A stretch of 64,000 nt of DNA from Sva-07 sp963793335 (GCA_963793335.1 CAWBZS010000001.1:124001-188000), one strand, 5' to 3'. Counted from the first letter of the stretch, positions 54,686 through 62,992 are shown. Numbers and translations: made by a program. Notes: a model not told the origin generated them from the sequence alone.

Positions 54686-56821
54686 TCACTGCGCGTCGCG
54701 CAGCTCGCGTCGCAGGTCATTGACCTCGTCTCGAAGCTTGGCCGCGTACTCGAACTTGAGCTCGGCCGACGCTTCGTGCATCTCCGCCTCCAGGGTTTGG
54801 ATCAGCCGCGCCAACTCCTGTTGCGGCAACGACTTCAGGTCGCGCTGCACCTTGTCGCGCTCTCGTTGACGGCGACGATCCTTGCCGGGAACCGGTGCGG
54901 TGTCGTCGGGGCGCAACAACGACAGGATGTCGCCGACGGCCTTGCGGATCGTCTGGGGGTTGATGCCGTTCGCTTCGTTGTAGGCGATCTGCACCTTGCG
55001 GCGACGCTGCGTCTCGTCGAGTGCGGCCTGCATGGAGCGCGTGATCTTGTCGGCGTACATGACCACCTGACCGTCGACGTTGCGCGCAGCACGACCCATC
55101 GTCTGGATCAGGGACGTCTCCGATCGGAGGAAGCCCTCCTTGTCGGCGTCGAGAATGCACACCAGCGACACCTCGGGCAGGTCGAGGCCCTCGCGCAACA
55201 GGTTGATGCCGACCAGGACGTCGAAGTCGCCGAGCCGGAGTCCACGCAGGATCTCGATGCGCTGAATGGTGTCGATGTTCGAGTGCAGGTACCGCACCCG
55301 CAGCCCGTGCTCGAGGAGGTAGTCGGTGAGATCCTCGGCCATCTTCTTCGTCAGGGTGGTGACCAGGACGCGGTCGCCGCGGGCGACGCGGTCGTTGATC
55401 ATCTCCATCAGATCGTCGATCTGCCCCTTGGTGGGCTTGATGATCGCTTCGGGATCGACGAGCCCCGTGGGCCGTACGATCTGCTCGACGACCTTCGTCG
55501 ACACGCGCAGTTCGTACTCACTCGGGGTGGCCGACAGGAACACGCACTGGTTGACCCGTTCGAGCACCTCCTCGAACGTGAGCGGACGGTTGTCGCGCGC
55601 CGAGGGAAGTCGGAACCCGTGGTCGACGAGCATGTCCTTGCGGCTTCGGTCGCCTGCGTACTGGCCGTGCAACTGCGGCACGGCGACGTGACTCTCGTCG
55701 ATCACGAGGAGATAGTCGTCGGGGAAGTAGTCGAGCAGGGTGAAGGGGGGCTCGCCAGGCACGCGCCCGTCCATGTGCATCGAGTAGTTCTCGATGCCGT
55801 TGCAGTACCCGACCTCGCTCATCATCTCGAGGTCGTACTGCGTACGCATTCGCAAGCGCTGCGCCTCGAGCAGCTTCTCGTTCTCGTCGAACCATGCGAG
55901 CCGCTCCTGGAGCTCCACCTCGATGCCGGCCATCGCCGAACGCAGACGCTCAGGCCCGGTGACATAGTGCGTGGCCGGGAACACGTAGGCGCGCTGCATC
56001 TCGCTGAGCTGTTCACCGGTGAGCGGGTCGATCGTGGTGATGCGATCGACGGTGTCGCCGAACATCTCGATGCGCAACACGTTCTCCTCGTACGCCGGGT
56101 GCACTTCGATCGTGTCGCCCCGTACCCGGAAATTCCCGCGGCCGAGCGCCATGTCGTTGCGGCCGTATTGCATGTCGACCAGCCGGCGCAGGATGTTGCG
56201 CATGTCGTAGTCGACGCCGACCGACAGGTCGAGCAGATTGCCGCGGTACTCCTCCGGGTTGCCCATGCCGTAGATGCACGACACCGACGCCACGACGATC
56301 ACGTCGCGCCGAGTCAGCAGTGCAGCCGTGGCGGAGTGGCGCAGGCGATCGATCTCGTCGTTGATCGAGGAGTCCTTCTCGATGTAGGTGTCGCTGCTCG
56401 GGATGTACGCCTCCGGCTGGTAGTAGTCGTAGTAGCTGACGAAGTACTCGACACGATTGTCCGGGAAGAACTCGCGCATCTCTTGGGCGAGCTGCGCCGC
56501 CAGGGACTTGTTGGGCGCCAGGATCAGCGTGGGACGTTGGGTCTGTTCGATCGTCCACGCAATGGTGGCCGACTTGCCGGAGCCGGTGATACCGAGCAAC
56601 GTCTGGAACCGCTCACCGTCGTCGATCGCCGTGCTCAGCGCTTCGATCGCCGCCGGCTGGTCGCCAGCGGGCTCGAAGTCGGACACCACCCTGAACCGTG
56701 CGTCGTCGTGGGCGGCATAGTTGCTGGCCGGGGTTGCCTCGAGCAGCAACTCCTCGGGCGACACGGGCTGACCGGGCCCATCCGGGGTCGTGGAGGTTCC
56801 AGGCGCCAGCGTGTCAGCCAT
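54686..56821 (-). CDS. uvrB: Excinuclease ABC subunit B
   Basis: Helicase-like damage-verification subunit, 711 residues. Walker A GITGSGKS (77-84), beta-hairpin YYDYYQPEAYIP, motif II VIDESHVAVPQ, motif V/VI (INLLREGLDLPEVSLV, QTMGRAARN) and the C-terminal UVR motif (QELARLIQTLEAEMHEASAELKFEYAAKLRDEV region) that contacts UvrC. The N-terminus has an extension of about 40 residues, common in actinobacteria. ATG 56821 follows TAGCAT by 6 bases. SOS control is likely (see promoter). Confidence 0.97.
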   Translation of the reverse strand: MADTLAPGTSTTPDGPGQPVSPEELLLEATPASNYAAHDDARFRVVSDFEPAGDQPAAIEALSTAIDDGERFQTLLGITGSGKSATIAWTIEQTQRPTLILAPNKSLAAQLAQEMREFFPDNRVEYFVSYYDYYQPEAYIPSSDTYIEKDSSINDEIDRLRHSATAALLTRRDVIVVASVSCIYGMGNPEEYRGNLLDLSVGVDYDMRNILRRLVDMQYGRNDMALGRGNFRVRGDTIEVHPAYEENVLRIEMFGDTVDRITTIDPLTGEQLSEMQRAYVFPATHYVTGPERLRSAMAGIEVELQERLAWFDENEKLLEAQRLRMRTQYDLEMMSEVGYCNGIENYSMHMDGRVPGEPPFTLLDYFPDDYLLVIDESHVAVPQLHGQYAGDRSRKDMLVDHGFRLPSARDNRPLTFEEVLERVNQCVFLSATPSEYELRVSTKVVEQIVRPTGLVDPEAIIKPTKGQIDDLMEMINDRVARGDRVLVTTLTKKMAEDLTDYLLEHGLRVRYLHSNIDTIQRIEILRGLRLGDFDVLVGINLLREGLDLPEVSLVCILDADKEGFLRSETSLIQTMGRAARNVDGQVVMYADKITRSMQAALDETQRRRKVQIAYNEANGINPQTIRKAVGDILSLLRPDDTAPVPGKDRRRQRERDKVQRDLKSLPQQELARLIQTLEAEMHEASAELKFEYAAKLRDEVNDLRRELRDAQ

Positions 56822-56827
56822 CCCGGA

Positions 56828-56851
56828 ATGCTATCTGCAGAACACTTGTTC
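56828..56851 (-). promoter_or_regulatory. uvrB promoter with LexA-type SOS box
   Basis: Perfect palindrome GAACACTTGTTC on the plus strand (56840-56851; minus-strand reading GAACAAGTGTTC). Six bases downstream on the minus strand is the -10 hexamer TAGCAT (56828-56833), 6 bases before ATG 56821. Spacing and layout match those at uvrA, so both genes should be induced by DNA damage. Confidence 0.85.
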
Positions 56852-56890
56852 GCCCACGCCTTCGCCCCGTTCCTGCGCTGGGCCGACCGC

Positions 56891-57061
56891 TTGCGGTGAG
56901 GGGTGACTGGCGGCGTCGCCGCTCACCTCTCACCGCAGGCAGATGGTCGTGCGCTCCGGTGAGATCGGTGTGGACCCGTGCCGCTCACCCTCACCGCAGG
57001 CAGATGGTCGTGCGCTCCGGTGAGATCGGTGTGGACCCGTGCCGCTCACCGCTCACCGCAG
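56891..57061. repeat. Three copies of the CGGTGAG palindromic repeat (site E)
   Basis: Copy E1 (56891-56938) has long arms TGCGGTGAGGGGTGA and TCACCTCTCACCGCA (one mismatch). E2 (56956-56999) and E3 (57017-57061) are near-identical and are part of a 61-base tandem duplication that also includes the flank CAGGCAGATGGTCGTGCGCT; they differ by one base in the right arm. The copies fill most of the 295-base gap between divergent uvrB and the UvrD-like gene. Confidence 0.86.
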
Positions 57062-57116
57062 GCACGTACGAGTGGGGCACGGGTGGGGTGCGTGCCGGTT
57101 CTCGTACAGTGACGAG

Positions 57117-59054
57117 GTGGACGCGGACGCACTGATCGCCGATCTCGACGCCGATCAACGCGCCGCGGTGACCACCGACGGTCGGCTCGTCGCGGTGATC
57201 GCCGGCGCAGGCTCCGGCAAGACCCGGGTCCTCACGCGCCGAATCGCCTACCGGGTCGCCACCGAGACCGCCGATCCCCGGCACACGCTGGCGCTCACCT
57301 TCACGCGGGAGGCCGCTGGCGAGATGCGCAAGCGCCTGCATCGCCTGGGCCAACGCGAGCATGTCGAGGCCGGCACGTTCCACTCGGTGATGCTCGGCGT
57401 GCTCAAGCAGCGCTGGACGGACACCGACCGACGCCCGCTCACCGTGGTCAACGATCGGTGGCGCCTCGTCGGCGACACGATCGATGCCGGCGATCGGCGC
57501 AGCCTGGCGGCGTACCTGGCCGAGATCGACTGGGCATCGGCGCGGGGCATCACATCGGACGGATATGCCGCTGCTGCTCGTCGGGATCAGCGGCACCCGG
57601 CGCCCGGCGTCGATCGCTGCGGCGCCGTGTACGCCGACTACGAGACCCTCAAGCGGCGACGCGGCGTGATCGACTTCGACGATGTCCTGTCGCACACGAT
57701 CCGCGAGCTGCGCCGCGACGACGACTTCGCCGACACCGTCCGCTGGCGATTCCGCCACGTGCTCGTCGACGAAGCCCAGGACCTCAATCCGCTGCAGCAC
57801 TCGCTGGTCGACCTCCTGCGGGCCGGACGTGACGATCTGTTTCTCGTCGGCGATCCATCGCAGGCGATCTATGGCTTCAACGGGGCCGACCCCACCCTGC
57901 TGGTCGACGTCGAGACCCGCTTTCCGGGTGTGGAGATCATCCGCCTCCCGGTGAACCATCGATGCACACCACAGATCGTCGCGGCAGGTGTGCACGTCCT
58001 CACGGCCACCGGCCAACCGAGCCCGCTGGTGTCGAACCGCGCAGACGGCCGAGCGGTCGAGCGCGTCGCCGGAGCCGATGATCTCGACGAAGCCCGTCGG
58101 ATCGCCCAGTTCGTCGCTCGATGCGATCCCAACGTGGTGCGCAGCGGCGAAGTCGCCGTCCTCGCCCGCACGAACGCCCAGCTGACCCCGATCGCCGCCG
58201 AGCTCGTGGCAGCCGGCATCCCGGTGCGCCGCAACGCCACCGCTGGTGGCACACCGCTCCGAGCAGCGGTGCGACAGGCCGCCGCGCTGGGCTCGGCATC
58301 GCGACTGCGCGGGTGGGCCCACGACGTGCTCGACGCGCCGCCTCCGACACCTGCGTCACCCACGTCGGCGACGCGGACTGGGTCCCGTCGCCGTGTCGAA
58401 CCCGAACCCGACGCCGAACCAGATGCCGAGCGACGGGTGGCTGCCACCCTGCTCGACTTCCTACGCGAGCAACCGCTCGCCGATGGTGCCGCGTTTCGAT
58501 CGTGGGTGGCCACGACCAACCCGTTCGACGATGCATCCACCGACGGTGTCGACCTGCTGAGTTTCCACGCCGCGAAGGGCCGGGAGTGGCACACCGTGGT
58601 CGCCAGCGGCGTGGAGAGCAGCCTGGTCCCGCACAAGTCGGCCGGCACCGTGCAGGCCAAGGCCGAAGAGGGCCGTCTGCTCTATGTGGCCTTCACCCGA
58701 GCGACCGACCGGCTCCTCGTCACCCATGCGGGCCGGCGTGGTGGCTACGCCCGCGGCGCCAGCCCGTTCATCGCGGATCTCGATCTCGAGCCCGCACCGC
58801 CCGCTCCCCCGCCGGCTCGAATCCGGGCCAAGGTCGACCCGCTCGTCGGTGCGCTCGAGCAGTGGCGTGCCGAGTCGGCGCGGCGTCTCGACGTCCTGCC
58901 GACGCAGCTGTGCAGCGACCGCGACCTCCGCTCGATCGCTCGCGAACGCCCGGTGACGGTCGAGCAGCTCGCCGCCATCACGTCCTTCGGCAGCATCACC
59001 GCCGAGCGGTTGGCGCCACAGATCCTGCCGCTCGTTGCCGCCTCACCCGTGTGA
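57117..59054 (+). CDS. UvrD/PcrA-like DNA helicase with C-terminal HRDC domain
   Basis: Superfamily I helicase of 645 residues. Motif I AGAGSGKTRVLTRRI, Ia TFTREAAGEM, II VLVDEAQDLN, III GDPSQAIYGFNGA, IV NHRCTPQI, V LLSFHAAKGREWHTV and VI LYVAFTRATDR. The C-terminal 75 residues form an HRDC-like domain (LCSDRDLRSIARERPVTVEQLAAITSFG). It is shorter than UvrD1/PcrA because 1B/2B subdomains are reduced. GTG 57117 is supported by TACAGT 6 bases upstream. The 3' end overlaps the convergent sigma-partner gene by 12 bases. No SOS box seen. Confidence 0.9.
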   Translation: MDADALIADLDADQRAAVTTDGRLVAVIAGAGSGKTRVLTRRIAYRVATETADPRHTLALTFTREAAGEMRKRLHRLGQREHVEAGTFHSVMLGVLKQRWTDTDRRPLTVVNDRWRLVGDTIDAGDRRSLAAYLAEIDWASARGITSDGYAAAARRDQRHPAPGVDRCGAVYADYETLKRRRGVIDFDDVLSHTIRELRRDDDFADTVRWRFRHVLVDEAQDLNPLQHSLVDLLRAGRDDLFLVGDPSQAIYGFNGADPTLLVDVETRFPGVEIIRLPVNHRCTPQIVAAGVHVLTATGQPSPLVSNRADGRAVERVAGADDLDEARRIAQFVARCDPNVVRSGEVAVLARTNAQLTPIAAELVAAGIPVRRNATAGGTPLRAAVRQAAALGSASRLRGWAHDVLDAPPPTPASPTSATRTGSRRRVEPEPDAEPDAERRVAATLLDFLREQPLADGAAFRSWVATTNPFDDASTDGVDLLSFHAAKGREWHTVVASGVESSLVPHKSAGTVQAKAEEGRLLYVAFTRATDRLLVTHAGRRGGYARGASPFIADLDLEPAPPAPPPARIRAKVDPLVGALEQWRAESARRLDVLPTQLCSDRDLRSIARERPVTVEQLAAITSFGSITAERLAPQILPLVAASPV

Positions 59055-60326
59055 GAGGTACGGAGCGAGGTACCTGATCGAGCCGTCCCACCCATCGGTG
59101 TCCGGGAGGCCCGAGGTGACCACGACGGTGCGCCCGATCGCGTCGATCGACTCGACGTCGAGGAGCCTGCCCATCGTCAGACGGTCCTCGTCGACCGGCC
59201 GCAGGACGACGTTGCCCGAATCGAAGGTCGGCACCACGTTGTCCGGCGCGAAGGTCGCCTCGATCGACGACACCGCCTCGGCGGCTTCCTGTCCGTCGGC
59301 GAAGGCGTAGACGAACACGAAGCGCGCGGACTCACCGATACCGGACCATCCCTGCGCGAACGCCGAGAACGGACGGTTGATGATCGAGGTGCCCGTGGCG
59401 GCGACCGACTGCACGACGAAGGAGTCGGCCGCGAAGTCCTCGGCAGTGATCGCAAACGCCGTGAGACCATCGACGCGGTCGAGTTGCTCGGCGACCGCCG
59501 CGACGTCGGGCGACCGGTTCCAGAGCGAGTCAGCGGAGCCGCTCAACCACGAGGGCACGAGATCGCCCCCACGCTCGACAGCCACGGTGGCACGTGCCTC
59601 GTCGAATCCCAGCTGCATCGGTTCGCCGATCGGGCGCAGCGCCGTCCGGTCGGTGACGTTGCGTTCTCCAAGTGGGCCCGCGCCGATCAACAGGTAGCCG
59701 CCGTCATCGACGGCGTCCTCGACCGTCTCCGCCCCGGTGACGAGGGCAAACTCGTCGAGCGTGCGGGTCGGGCCGTCCATCTCGACGGTGACGTAGCGTC
59801 CGACATCGAGCGGCGAGAACGGCAGTTCGTCGCGAAAACTCGCCGGATCGGACAACGCCTCGGTGAACAATTGCGAGCGGGGCACGACCACGCCGTACTC
59901 GGACGGATCCGCGCCGACGTCACCACTTGCAAGCGTGCTCCACTCGGCAGCGCTGTCGCTCGGCTCGTCGAGGTTGTGCAACGTGTCGGGCCGCTCGATC
60001 CCCGTGAGCGTCTCCAATGCGATGAGATCGGCGCCCACGATCCGGAGATCGCCGAACCCGGCTGCTTCGCCAGGCACACGTTGGAGCACGCCGGACACCC
60101 AGGGTCCGCCAGGTTCATCAGCGGGCATCGGTGTGGCGCTGCGGTTCGTTGCGACCGCCAGTGCGCCGACGAGGCTGGCGATCAACAGCGCCGCTGCGAC
60201 GCCGAGCCAGCGGGCACGGTGGTGCTGCGACCGGTTCGGAACGACCTGCTGGGGGCGACGGATCGGTTGGGTCTGCGCGAATGCCTCGTCGGCGATCGCT
60301 CGGATCTGTTCGTCGATGGTGTTCAC
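59043..60326 (-). CDS. Membrane protein cotranscribed with the sigma factor (anti-sigma-like)
   Basis: 427 residues. Cytoplasmic start of about 38 residues (NTIDEQIRAIADEAFAQTQ), one membrane helix (about 39-60, WLGVAAALLIASLVGALAVA), then a large outer region of about 360 residues without a recognised family (GGPWVSGVLQRVPGEAAGFGD, LRPIGEPMQLGFDEARATV). The topology and GTGA overlap with the sigma gene are those of ECF anti-sigma factors, but no zinc-binding HxxxCxxC motif is present. Role as regulator is therefore inferred from position. Confidence 0.72.
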   Translation of the reverse strand: MNTIDEQIRAIADEAFAQTQPIRRPQQVVPNRSQHHRARWLGVAAALLIASLVGALAVATNRSATPMPADEPGGPWVSGVLQRVPGEAAGFGDLRIVGADLIALETLTGIERPDTLHNLDEPSDSAAEWSTLASGDVGADPSEYGVVVPRSQLFTEALSDPASFRDELPFSPLDVGRYVTVEMDGPTRTLDEFALVTGAETVEDAVDDGGYLLIGAGPLGERNVTDRTALRPIGEPMQLGFDEARATVAVERGGDLVPSWLSGSADSLWNRSPDVAAVAEQLDRVDGLTAFAITAEDFAADSFVVQSVAATGTSIINRPFSAFAQGWSGIGESARFVFVYAFADGQEAAEAVSSIEATFAPDNVVPTFDSGNVVLRPVDEDRLTMGRLLDVESIDAIGRTVVVTSGLPDTDGWDGSIRYLAPYLSHG

Positions 60327-60616
60327 TGCGTCACTCCCAGCTCGGTGCGCAGACGGGTGAGCCCCCGACTGACGTGCGTTGCCACGGTCGAGGTCCCGAC
60401 ACCCAGCACCTCGGCGATCTCGGCGTGTGTCCAGTCGCAACCGTGAGCCAGCCAGACCGCGATTCGTTGGGCCTCGGGCAGGGCTCGAAGTGCGTCGGGG
60501 AGGCCCGGTTCGACGTCGGGGAGCCGCTGCGGCTCACGCCGGAACAGCGGCGGCCGTTTCCGCGGTCGACGCTTCGACTGCGCAACGCGGAACAGGTAGC
60601 CGACCGGGTTGCTCAT
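60323..60616 (-). CDS. ECF-type sigma factor remnant, N-terminus missing
   Basis: 97 residues from ATG 60616. It contains the end of region 2 (NPVGYLFRVAQSKRRPRKRP) and an intact region 4 helix-turn-helix (LPEAQRIAVWLAHGCDWTHAEIAEVLGVGTSTVATHVSRGLTRLR). In-frame sequence upstream (ESLAYIVEHWDELSAM) is also sigma-like but has no start codon before the xthA stop, with which it is in frame. About 40-50 residues of region 2 are missing. It may be inactive, use a non-standard start, or be made by UGA read-through. Confidence 0.75.
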   Translation of the reverse strand: MSNPVGYLFRVAQSKRRPRKRPPLFRREPQRLPDVEPGLPDALRALPEAQRIAVWLAHGCDWTHAEIAEVLGVGTSTVATHVSRGLTRLRTELGVTQ

Positions 60617-60670
60617 TGCGCTCAGTTCGTCCCAGTGCTCGACGATGTAGGCGAGGGATTCGGCGACCGA

Positions 60671-61444
60671 TCAGTCGGCGAGGTCGACGATCACCGGTGC
60701 GTGATCGCTCGGCTGCTTGCCCTTGCGGGCATTGCGGTCGACCACGCACCACTGCGCCCGCTCGACCACCGACGGCGAGCACATCAGCATGTCGATGCGC
60801 ATCCCGCGGCCCTGGTGGAAGTCGCCGCCGCGATAGTCCCACCAGGAGTAGACGCGATCGGCACTGTGCTGTTCGCGGAACACATCGACCAGACCCCACG
60901 ATTCGAGCGCAGCCAGGCGGTCGCGCTCGGGTTGGCTCACGTGGGTTGCCCCGACGAGCTTCGCCGGGTCGGGCACGTCACGATCGTCGGGCGCGATGTT
61001 GTAGTCGCCACCGACGATGACGTCGAGCGACGGGTCGGTGTCGGCCTCGAGATGCGCCACCAGCCGGTCGAGCCACGACAGCTTGTAGACGTAGTGGTCG
61101 TCGTCGAGGGAGCGGCCATTCGGCACGTAGACACTGCTGACTCGCACTCCGCCACAGGTGGCGGTGATGATGCGTGCGTCGGGGTCGGGGTCGACGTCGC
61201 CGGCGAAGTTGGTGACCACATCGTCGAGGCCCACCTTCGACAAGATGGCCACGCCGTTCCACTGACCCTGGCCATAGTGAGCGCTCTCGTACCCGAGGGC
61301 ACTGAACGCCAACGCCGGAAACGCATCGTCAGCGAGCTTGGTCTCCTGCAGGAGCAGCACGTCGGGTTGCACCTCGCCGAGCCACTCCTCGACACGTTCC
61401 TGGCGGGCGCGCAGCGAGTTGATGTTCCACGTGACGACGCGCAT
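60671..61444 (-). CDS. xthA: Exodeoxyribonuclease III (AP endonuclease)
   Basis: Class II AP endonuclease/3'-5' exonuclease of base excision repair, 257 residues. Motifs: TWNINSLRARQERV, LLLQETKLADDAFP (metal Glu), SSVYVPNGRS, VGGDYNIAP (Asp/Asn), RIDMLMCS and terminal PSDHAPVIVDL (catalytic Asp/His). Start ATG 61444 lies one base after the NYN-S1 stop, so both should be coexpressed. The next frame downstream continues without shift into sigma-factor sequence. Confidence 0.95.
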   Translation of the reverse strand: MRVVTWNINSLRARQERVEEWLGEVQPDVLLLQETKLADDAFPALAFSALGYESAHYGQGQWNGVAILSKVGLDDVVTNFAGDVDPDPDARIITATCGGVRVSSVYVPNGRSLDDDHYVYKLSWLDRLVAHLEADTDPSLDVIVGGDYNIAPDDRDVPDPAKLVGATHVSQPERDRLAALESWGLVDVFREQHSADRVYSWWDYRGGDFHQGRGMRIDMLMCSPSVVERAQWCVVDRNARKGKQPSDHAPVIVDLAD

Positions 61445-61445
61445 C

Positions 61446-62886
61446 TCAGCCCTCTCCGGATGCTCGCTTGGCAGGAGGCCGCTTCGCTGCAGCCTTCTTG
61501 GCAGGAGCCTTCTTGGCAGGAGCCTTCTTCGCCGGCGCCTTCTTCGCCGGTGCCTTCTTCGCCGCCGCGGCCTTCTTCGCCGCTGCCTTCTTCGCTGCCG
61601 GAGCCTTCTTCGCTGCCGGAGCCTTCTTCGCTGGGGCCTTCTTCCCTGCCGGGGCCTTCTTCGCTGCGGGCCTTCTTCCCTGCCGGGGCCTTCTTCGCCG
61701 GAGCCTTCTTCGCCGCTGCCTTCTTCGCCGCCGGAGCCTTCTTCGCTGCCGGGGCCTTCTTCGCCGCTGCCTTCTTCGCCGCTGCCTTCTTCGCCGTCGG
61801 AGCCTTCTTGGCGGCACGCTGCTTGGGGGCCGACGTCGGCTGGTCGTCCTGGGCGGCTGCCATGTCCTCGGCTGCGGCCTGATCGGCTTGCTCGACCTTC
61901 GCCTCGGCGATCGCCGCGTCGGCCATGTCGGGCACGGCACAATCGATGCTTCGTCGCAACGGTGCGAAGCTCACGACCACCAGCGTCACCGACTCCCCGA
62001 GCTGCATCACTTTTCGGGCGCTGGTCGGCGCAGGATCAGCCATCAAGCGCAGCGGGACATAGCCGCGGACGCCGTGTTCACCGATCGAGATGTAGGCCCC
62101 GTGCGACGAGTACGACTCGACCGTGCCGTTGACGCTCGTCCCCACCGGATGGTGCTCGACGAACTCGAGGAACGGCATCAGCTCGTTCACCGGCTCACCG
62201 CCCTTCGGCGCCGCCTGACGCTTCGACTGACTGCGCTCGGAGCCGGACGCCGTCGAGCTGTCGGTTGCGGCGTCGTGATCGTCCTGCTTGCTGCGCTTCG
62301 ATCCTCGCCCTCGTGGTGGCGGCGACTTCGGCACCGGCATCGGCTCCATCGCTGCCGCGCTGGTCTTGCGGCCCCCGCGCCCGCTGTCGCTCTCCTTCTT
62401 CGAGCTGCGACGCGAGCCACCGCGCGACGATCCGGTGGCCTTGCGGCTGACCGGGCCACGCACGGGGAGACGGTCGACGAACACCCAGCCGACGTGCGGC
62501 ACCGGCTTGCCGCCGATGAGGCGATCGCCGTCGAACAGCCACTCGTAGTCGCCGTGGAACTCCTGGAACGAGTCGTTGGAGAGGATCGCCGCGTTCGCCT
62601 TCTGAGCGATCGACAGCACGAACGCATCGCCGCGACCCACCGCGCCCGCAGGTGGGGCGACCAATTCGTTGTTCGAGATGCCTTCCTCGAACTCCTTGAC
62701 CTCCGACTTGTCGATGCGGTGCCCGAACGTGGCGTCGACCACCACGGTGATCGACGTGTTGGGGTACTCGTCCATGAAGGCCATCACGGCCTCGCTGAGC
62801 TGGGCAAGGCTGGGCAGCGATCGGCCCTCGGTCGCGATGTTGGACCCGTCGACCACGACGTGGCTGGGCCCCTTGGATGATGTCAT
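61446..62886 (-). CDS. NYN-domain nuclease-like protein with S1 domain and Lys/Ala repeat tail
   Basis: About 480 residues when repaired. Residues 1-145: NYN/PIN-like domain (HVVVDGSNIATEG, ITVVVDATFGHRID, GRGDAFVLSIAQKANAAILSNDSF), with the acidic residues of PIN-fold RNases. A basic Ser/Arg linker is followed by an S1 RNA-binding domain (VGTSVNGTVESYSSHGAYISI ... VRGYVPLRL). The tail is a Lys/Ala repeat (AAKKAPAAKKA). The frame is lost in the tail near 61668 (GCCCGC, one C extra). AGGA lies upstream of ATG 62886. It is upstream of, and one base from, xthA. Confidence 0.83.
61490..61815 (-). repeat. Coding repeat of Lys-Lys-Ala units
   Basis: About 25 imperfect copies of a 12-15 base unit encoding AAKKAP/APAKK form the tail of the NYN-S1 protein. 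Such tails occur on mycobacterial HupB and eukaryotic histone H1 and bind DNA or RNA through charge. The repetitive DNA is also a place where replication slippage or assembly error could produce the frameshift near 61668. Confidence 0.75.
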
Positions 62887-62992
62887 TGCTTCTCGTTCCT
62901 GAGTCGTTGGGGGCACGCTGGGCGAGATGACACCGAGATGGACTCGGGTCGATCACGTCCGCTGCCGCACCGCCATCGTAGGCTCAGCCGCC

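Noticed and set aside
56891..57061. CRISPR array at the tandem repeats
   Set aside because: The repeat period arises from duplicated whole units including the 'spacer', spacers are not unique, and no cas genes are present.
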